DNA of 9,222 bases, taken from contig JBJEQH010000170.1 in assembly GCA_051881655.1 (NCBI GenBank), positions 1 to 9,222 on the forward strand. Direction: 5' to 3'. The stretch is from Heritagella sp051881655 (GTDB lineage: Bacteria > Bacillota > Clostridia > Oscillospirales > Acutalibacteraceae). Both the position numbers and the translations under genes were made by a program. Shown here piece after piece: positions 4,969 to 9,222 of this stretch (position 1 is the first letter of the stretch; every line of letters begins with the position of its first letter). A model generated the notes under the pieces. The model had not been told where the DNA came from, did no database searches, and saw only the letters and a program-made list of their open reading frames with translations.

Positions 4969-5193
4969 ATGACCATTGTAACGATTGATACGGAATTTAT
5001 CCGGCTGGACGCCATGTTAAAGCTGGGCGGCGCCACGGATACCGGCGGACAGGCGAAGTTTGCCATTCAGAACGGAATGGTGAAAGTGAACGGCGAGGTC
5101 TGCACCCAGCGCGGCAAAAAAATGCGGCAGGGCGATACGGCTGAGATGAATGGCCGCACCTATCAGGTGCAGGTGGAGGAGCCGGAAGCGTGA
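4969..5193 (+). CDS. yaaA: S4-domain RNA-binding protein YaaA (RlbA-type)
   Basis: This 74-residue protein is the small S4-domain protein found next to recF in Firmicutes. In Bacillus the homologue has been linked to large-subunit ribosome assembly; the exact RNA target is not evident here. The S4 pattern is clear: IDTEFIRLDAMLKLGGATDTGGQAKFAIQNGMVKVNGEVCTQRGKKMRQGDTAEM, with the family-specific start (ISIDTE.I.L...LK) and the G..VNGE...RRGRK.. turn. The ATG follows AGGAAGG (4955-4961) by 7 bases. Its stop overlaps the recF GTG start by four bases (5190-5193), suggesting coupled translation. It is probably co-transcribed with dnaN. Confidence 0.94.
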   Translation: MTIVTIDTEFIRLDAMLKLGGATDTGGQAKFAIQNGMVKVNGEVCTQRGKKMRQGDTAEMNGRTYQVQVEEPEA

Positions 5194-6308
5194 GAGTCCT
5201 GTCCCTCTCTTTTGAGAATTACCGGAACCTGAAGCCCGGGGCTCTGAAGGCGGATGAGAGCACCAATATCATCTGTGGGCAGAACGCCCAGGGAAAAACC
5301 AATTTGCTGGAGGCCGTCTGGCTGTTTACGGGCGGACGGCCTTTTCGCGGTGCCCGGGATCAGGAGCTGGTCTCGATGGAGAACCCCCATGCCCCCTGCA
5401 CGCTGCGCATGCACTTTGAGAGCGGCGGACGCGAGCAGGAGAGCGTGCTCACCCTGACGGGCGGGCGGCGGCATGCGGAAAAAAACGGGGTGGCGCTGAA
5501 AACCCCGGGCGAGCTGATCGGTGCTTTCTGCGCGGTGCTGTTTTCGCCGGACCACCTCTCTCTGGTCAAAGAGGGACCGGCGGTGCGGCGCGCCTTTCTG
5601 GATGCGGCGCTGTGCCAGATCCGCCCGGCCTATGCCAAAATCCTGTCGCAGTACACCCGCACGCTTCAGCAGCGCGGCGCTCTGCTGAAGGATATCCCCT
5701 ATCACGGGGAGCTGATGGACCTGTTGGAGGTATGGGATGAACGGCTGATCCGGCTGGGGGCCCGCATTCTGTTCGAGCGCGCCCGCTATACCGCGGCTCT
5801 GCAGCGCCAGGCGGTCCCTGTTTATGAGGGGATCAGCAGCGGAAGAGAAACGCTGGATATTGCCTATCAGTCTACGGCGGCACCGGATTCCTCCGATCTA
5901 ACCCAGCCGCAGTGGGAGCAGTGCTTTGGGGAAAAGCTGCGGGCCGCGCGGCGCGAGGACCTGCTGACCGGCAGCACCGGCGTGGGACCGCACCGGGACG
6001 AGCTGATGCTCTCGGTCAACGGCCTGTCGGCACGCTCGTTCGGTTCCCAGGGGCAGCAGCGCTCGGTGGTACTGGCGCTGAAATTAGGAGAAGCCAATGT
6101 CATGGCCCAGAGTATCGGGGAGGAACCGGTGATCCTGCTGGACGACGTCCTCAGCGAACTGGATGACTCCCGACAGGAGTACCTGCTCAACCATATGAAA
6201 GAGCGGCAGGTGTTTTTTACCTGCTGTGATCCCTCGGGGATCCGGCTTCTGCGGGATGGGAAGGTATTCTATATGAAAGAGGGATGCCTGACCGGTGCGC
6301 CCCTTTGA
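5190..6308 (+). CDS. recF: DNA replication and repair protein RecF
   Basis: RecF is an SMC-like ATPase that works with RecO and RecR to load RecA at single-strand gaps and stalled forks. The 372-residue length matches the family. The N-terminus has LSFENYRN (6-13) and Walker A GQNAQGKT (30-37). The family segment VGPHRDE (265-271), the ABC-type signature SQGQQRS (286-292) and Walker B VILLDDVLSELD (314-325) follow in order. The GTG start at 5190 overlaps the yaaA stop (GTGA) and has GGAGG (5175-5179) 10 bases upstream inside yaaA. The short tail after residue 350 is variable in the family. remB starts 33 bases downstream, with a weak hairpin at its ribosome site. Confidence 0.97.
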   Translation: MRVLSLSFENYRNLKPGALKADESTNIICGQNAQGKTNLLEAVWLFTGGRPFRGARDQELVSMENPHAPCTLRMHFESGGREQESVLTLTGGRRHAEKNGVALKTPGELIGAFCAVLFSPDHLSLVKEGPAVRRAFLDAALCQIRPAYAKILSQYTRTLQQRGALLKDIPYHGELMDLLEVWDERLIRLGARILFERARYTAALQRQAVPVYEGISSGRETLDIAYQSTAAPDSSDLTQPQWEQCFGEKLRAARREDLLTGSTGVGPHRDELMLSVNGLSARSFGSQGQQRSVVLALKLGEANVMAQSIGEEPVILLDDVLSELDDSRQEYLLNHMKERQVFFTCCDPSGIRLLRDGKVFYMKEGCLTGAPL

Positions 6309-6321
6309 TAAGAGAAAAAAG

Positions 6322-6340
6322 AAAAAGGAGGCGCCTTTTT
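6322..6340 (+). promoter_or_regulatory. Small hairpin covering the remB ribosome site
   Basis: AAAAAGG (6322-6328) can pair with CCTTTTT (6334-6340) around a five-base loop. The ribosome site GGAGG (6327-6331) falls in the stem and loop, and the ATG follows at 6342. The stem is mostly A-U and therefore weak. It could moderate remB translation or be a by-product of A- and T-rich flanks. A T-run within the stem also gives it a faint resemblance to a terminator for recF. Confidence 0.3.
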
Positions 6341-6341
6341 T

Positions 6342-6626
6342 ATGTATCTGCATGTCGGCCAGAACACGGTGATCCGCACCGGGGAGATCATCGGGATTTT
6401 TGATATGGAAACCAGCACCCTGTCGCAGACCACGCGCCAAGTGCTGGCCCGGGCGGAAAAAGAGGGAAAGGTGGTCAATGTCTCAATGGAAATGCCGAAA
6501 TCCTTTCTCCTCTGCCAGAATGAAAAAGGAGAAAGGACCTGTTATATCACCCAGATATCGACGGCAACACTGTTAAAACGCAGCGGTGCCCGGCTGGATC
6601 TGCGTGGGGACGATAGAAACTTGTGA
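6342..6626 (+). CDS. remB: DUF370-family regulator RemB (YaaB-like)
   Basis: The 94-residue product begins MYLHVGQNTVIRTGEIIGIFDME, matching Bacillus YaaB/RemB (MY.H.G...VV.T..I..IFD), and has the later family block ITQISTATLLKRS (69-81). RemB is a small protein of the DUF370 family, related to RemA, a DNA-binding regulator of extracellular-matrix genes; the clostridial protein's target is unknown. The middle (about 35-65) is longer than in Bacillus (usually about 80 residues in all) and contains PKSF, also seen in the family. The ATG has GGAGG (6327-6331) 10 bases upstream, inside a small hairpin. It sits 33 bases after recF and 17 bases before the next gene, and is probably part of the dnaN-recF operon. 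Confidence 0.9.
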   Translation: MYLHVGQNTVIRTGEIIGIFDMETSTLSQTTRQVLARAEKEGKVVNVSMEMPKSFLLCQNEKGERTCYITQISTATLLKRSGARLDLRGDDRNL

Positions 6627-6643
6627 AACAGGAGGAACCAAAG

Positions 6644-7141
6644 ATGAAACGATTTGGAAGAGCAAAGTGCCCGTACTGCGGAAAAAAGGTGGGGCTTCTC
6701 AATACCTGGACCATCAAAAAGCAGGGGGAATACCGCTGCCCGCGCTGCGAGGGGATCAGCAATGTGACCCTGGATATCCTGGTGCCGGTTCTGGCGGCGG
6801 CGGCCATTGTGATTGCGCTGTTTTCCTTTATCATTAACCGGGTGGGGGGATACCCTGTCACGCTGGCGACATTTTTGTGGATTCTGATCCCGTTCCTTGT
6901 TTTCTCGATTCTCTCCCTGTTTTTGGTGCATCTGCGCCGGCCTGTTCTCCATAAAGTGGAGAAAAAGGGCCCTGTTGCTCCTGCTCAAACGCAGGAAGTA
7001 CGGGTGTATCAGCCGAATAGAGCGGCCCAAACGGCACAAAAAGACGAAAAAACACAAGCGGATGGAAAAATCATGCCAAATGATCCGGTGGCACAGGAGA
7101 CCCCGCAGGGCCCCGAAAAACGATACACACCTAAAATGTGA
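6644..7141 (+). CDS. Uncharacterised zinc-ribbon protein with two membrane segments
   Basis: I do not recognise a named family with certainty. The 165-residue product has a short basic N-terminus, then CPYC (9-12) and CPRC (32-35), a four-cysteine zinc ribbon with 19 residues between the pairs, similar in layout to small CXXC-20-CXXC proteins. Two hydrophobic segments follow (about 44-64 and 73-95), separated by NRVGGYP, and then a polar Pro/Gln/Lys-rich tail (about 96-165) that looks disordered. The zinc ribbon is probably cytoplasmic, and so then is the tail. A GTG at 6623, overlapping the remB stop, would add seven residues. The ATG at 6644 is preferred because GGAGG (6631-6635) lies 8 bases before it. 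It lies 17 bases after remB and ends just before the gyrB promoter. No catalytic motif is visible, and the function is unknown. Confidence 0.85.
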   Translation: MKRFGRAKCPYCGKKVGLLNTWTIKKQGEYRCPRCEGISNVTLDILVPVLAAAAIVIALFSFIINRVGGYPVTLATFLWILIPFLVFSILSLFLVHLRRPVLHKVEKKGPVAPAQTQEVRVYQPNRAAQTAQKDEKTQADGKIMPNDPVAQETPQGPEKRYTPKM

Positions 7142-7152
7142 CGGGAATTGAT

Positions 7153-7181
7153 TTGCAGAAAAACGCATTTTGCGCTATAAT
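7153..7181 (+). promoter_or_regulatory. Probable gyrB promoter
   Basis: TTGCAG (7153-7158) and a perfect TATAAT (7176-7181) are 17 bases apart. Transcription would start near 7188, about 39 bases before the gyrB start. The spacer contains CGCA-TTT-TGCG (7164-7174), a small inverted repeat. gyrB promoters are often supercoiling-sensitive; nothing here proves that, but a separate promoter lets gyrB be tuned apart from the upstream genes. Confidence 0.72.
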
Positions 7182-7226
7182 AGAATCTTGGAAAGAGAAA
7201 AGACTGCGGGATATGGAGGCGTAAAC

Positions 7227-9185
7227 TTGGAGTTTAACGAGATTGCACAGACCGATCAAAACTACGATGAAAATCAAATACAGGTACTGGAAGGACTGGA
7301 AGCAGTACGCAAACGCCCCGGTATGTATATCGGATCCACCGGCCCGAAAGGGCTGCATCATCTGGTATACGAGATTGTGGACAACTCGATTGACGAGGCG
7401 CTGGCCGGTTACTGCGATAAAATCAACGTGATCATCGAGGACGGCGACATTATCCGGGTCGAGGACAACGGCCGCGGTATCCCGGTGGGGGTGCAGCAGA
7501 AGACCGGTCTGCCGGCGGTTACGGTGGTTTTCACCATTCTGCATGCCGGTGGTAAATTCGGCGGCGGCGGGTACAAGGTATCCGGCGGCCTGCACGGCGT
7601 GGGCGCCTCGGTGGTAAACGCCCTGTCGGTCTGGCTGGAGGTAGAGGTATACAGCGAGGGGCACCGGTATTTCCAGCGCTTTGAGCGCGGCCAGGCTGTG
7701 ACCGAGCTGACGGATATGGGAGAGAGCGAGGATCCCGGCCGCACCGGTACCACTGTGCGTTTTCTGGCGGATCCCCTGATTTTTAAAGAGTCCACCGTGT
7801 ACGATTACGCCACGCTGCAAACCCGCCTGCGCGAACAGGCGTTTTTGAATGCCGGCGTGCATATCGAGCTGCGGGATGAGCGCACCGGGGAGGATCACCC
7901 CGAGGTGCTGCAGGATAATTTCTGCTATAAGGGCGGCGTGAGCAGCTTCGTCGAATATATCAATAAAAAGAAGGCCGTGGAGGTCATTCATCCCGATGTG
8001 CTCCATTTTACGGTCGTGGCCCCAGATGACTCGGCTACGGCGGAAGTGGCCATGCAGTATAACGACAGCTACAATGAACTGCTGCTGTCCTTTGCCAATA
8101 ACATTCACACCACCGATGGCGGTACCCACGAAGAGGGCTTTAAGCGCGCTTTGACCCGGGTGATGAACGACTACGCCCGCCGGTACAACATCTTGAAGGA
8201 GAGCGACAAAAACCTCTCCGGTGAGGATGTGCGCGAGGGCCTGACGGCCATTATCAGCGTGAAGCTGAAAGAAGCCCAGTTCGAGGGCCAGACAAAGGCA
8301 AAGCTGGGCAATGTGGAGATCGGCCCGTTGGTGGCCAATCTGATCACGGACAAAATGATGACATATCTGGAGGAGAATCCGGCCACCGCCCGCGCCATTT
8401 TTGATAAGGCCATGGCGGCTTCCCGAGCGAGAGAAGCAGCCCGCCGTGCCCGTGAGCTGGTCCGCCGCAAATCCGCCCTGGAGAACGCCAGTCTGCCGGG
8501 AAAACTGGCCGACTGCCAGAGCCGCAACCCCGAAGAGACCGAGATTTACATCGTCGAGGGTGATTCGGCAGGAGGCTCGGCCAAAGGGGGGCGCGACCGC
8601 CGGTTCCAGGCGATCCTCCCGCTTTGGGGAAAAATGCTGAACGTGGAAAAAGCGCGGCTGGACAAGGTATACGGCAATGAAAAGCTGATGCCGGTGGTCA
8701 CTGCACTGGGTACCGGCCTGGGCGAGGAATTTGATATCAGCAAGCTGCGCTATGGCAAAGTGATTATCATGGCCGATGCCGATGTGGACGGCAGCCATAT
8801 CCGTACCCTGCTGCTCACGTTCTTCTTCCGGTATATGCGCCCGCTGATCGAGCAGGGACATATCTATCTGGCGCAGCCGCCGCTGTTCCGCATTACCAAG
8901 GGTAAGAAGCACCGCTATGCATTCACCGATGCCCAGCGCGACGCCATTATGGCCGAGCTGCAGTCGGGGTATGAAATCCAGCGGTACAAAGGTCTGGGTG
9001 AAATGGACTCGGAGCAGCTGTGGGAGACCACCATGGATCCCCAGAATCGCACCATGCTGCGCGTTGAGCTGGAGGATGCCGAGAAAGCCGATGAGATTTT
9101 CACCATTCTGATGGGGGATAAGGTTGAACCCCGTCGGGAATTCATCGAGAAAAACGCCAAATACGTGGAGAATTTGGATATCTGA
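7227..9185 (+). CDS. gyrB: DNA gyrase subunit B
   Basis: GyrB is the ATPase subunit of gyrase (A2B2), which introduces negative supercoils ahead of forks and promoters. From the TTG start it has 652 residues, near the usual 635-650 for Firmicutes. The ATPase domain shows YEIVDNSIDEA with catalytic Glu49 and Asn53, DNGRGIPV from Asp80, and the glycine-rich lid GGKFGGGGYKVSGGLHGVG (from 108). QTK (355-357) closes the transducer domain. The TOPRIM domain has EGDSAGG (444-450) and MADADVDG with Asp517, Asp519 and Asp521. The C-terminus MGDKVEPRREFIE...NLDI is canonical. The frame stays open to a TTG at 7170, but that lies in the promoter spacer. TTG at 7227 has GGAGG (7215-7219) 7 bases upstream. 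Trp467 occupies the position of E. coli Lys447. GyrB rather than ParE is inferred from the recF neighbourhood. gyrA probably follows beyond the window, but only 37 uninformative bases remain. Confidence 0.98.
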   Translation: MEFNEIAQTDQNYDENQIQVLEGLEAVRKRPGMYIGSTGPKGLHHLVYEIVDNSIDEALAGYCDKINVIIEDGDIIRVEDNGRGIPVGVQQKTGLPAVTVVFTILHAGGKFGGGGYKVSGGLHGVGASVVNALSVWLEVEVYSEGHRYFQRFERGQAVTELTDMGESEDPGRTGTTVRFLADPLIFKESTVYDYATLQTRLREQAFLNAGVHIELRDERTGEDHPEVLQDNFCYKGGVSSFVEYINKKKAVEVIHPDVLHFTVVAPDDSATAEVAMQYNDSYNELLLSFANNIHTTDGGTHEEGFKRALTRVMNDYARRYNILKESDKNLSGEDVREGLTAIISVKLKEAQFEGQTKAKLGNVEIGPLVANLITDKMMTYLEENPATARAIFDKAMAASRAREAARRARELVRRKSALENASLPGKLADCQSRNPEETEIYIVEGDSAGGSAKGGRDRRFQAILPLWGKMLNVEKARLDKVYGNEKLMPVVTALGTGLGEEFDISKLRYGKVIIMADADVDGSHIRTLLLTFFFRYMRPLIEQGHIYLAQPPLFRITKGKKHRYAFTDAQRDAIMAELQSGYEIQRYKGLGEMDSEQLWETTMDPQNRTMLRVELEDAEKADEIFTILMGDKVEPRREFIEKNAKYVENLDI

Positions 9186-9222
9186 TTCTATACAAATCGG
9201 AATAAAGAAGTAGTTTATACAA

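Noticed and set aside
3891..5066. A 391-codon open frame on the minus strand opposite dnaN and the start of yaaA
   Set aside because: Same shadow effect. Its composition mirrors dnaN codons, it crosses two real genes, and no start signal is visible.
7131..8912. A 593-codon open frame on the minus strand opposite gyrB
   Set aside because: The product is rich in His/Gln and has no domain pattern; it is the expected antisense shadow of a GC-rich, third-position-biased gyrB, with no ribosome site or promoter.
1..9222. Mobile elements, CRISPR arrays, toxin-antitoxin or defence genes, tRNA or rRNA genes
   Set aside because: Every region is accounted for by origin-region housekeeping genes or short gaps; I saw no transposase, repeat-spacer array, integrase or tRNA-like fold.

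Overview
The window is a classic Firmicutes chromosomal replication-origin neighbourhood. The gene order yidC-yidD-rnpA-rpmH (leftward) | dnaA-[gap]-dnaN-yaaA-recF-remB-[small membrane protein]-gyrB (rightward) is the ancestral layout known from Bacillus and Clostridia. I infer a Clostridia member, probably of the Ruminococcaceae/Oscillospiraceae type. The reasons are the moderately GC-rich coding sequence, the YidC start without a lipoprotein signal, the strong AGGAGG-type ribosome sites with some GTG/TTG starts, remB placed between recF and gyrB, and a GyrB with the string PLWGKMLNVEK. Genus cannot be decided from this sequence alone.

Left arm (1-1763, minus strand): a strong promoter (TTGACA-18-TATAAT) drives rpmH (ribosomal protein L34). 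A hairpin plus U-run follows rpmH and precedes rnpA (protein part of RNase P), yidD and the start of yidC. rnpA and yidD overlap by four bases. yidC runs off the left edge. The group couples ribosome and tRNA maturation genes to membrane-protein insertion.

Centre (1764-3803): about 390 bases of pyrimidine-rich DNA carry a dnaA promoter (TTGAAA-17-TACAAT) and a leader of about 170 bases. dnaA follows, then a 327-base gap before dnaN. That gap holds several near-consensus DnaA boxes, two inverted repeats, a 10-base direct repeat 21 bases apart, and a box/GC-rich/CTA-triplet arrangement resembling the Bacillus basal unwinding system. It is the best oriC candidate.

Right arm (3804-9222, plus strand): dnaN (sliding clamp), yaaA (S4 RNA-binding protein), recF (recombination mediator, overlapping yaaA by four bases), remB (DUF370), an unrecognised zinc-ribbon protein with two membrane segments, and gyrB with its own promoter. 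Initiation (DnaA), processivity (DnaN), gap repair (RecF) and supercoiling (GyrB) are thus encoded around the origin they serve.

I found no mobile element, CRISPR array, tRNA or rRNA, and no gene system that looks new. The points most worth a second look are the fine structure of the origin, a 9-base motif shared by the dnaA promoter and the origin, the uncharacterised membrane protein between remB and gyrB, and a tryptophan in GyrB at the position of E. coli Lys447.
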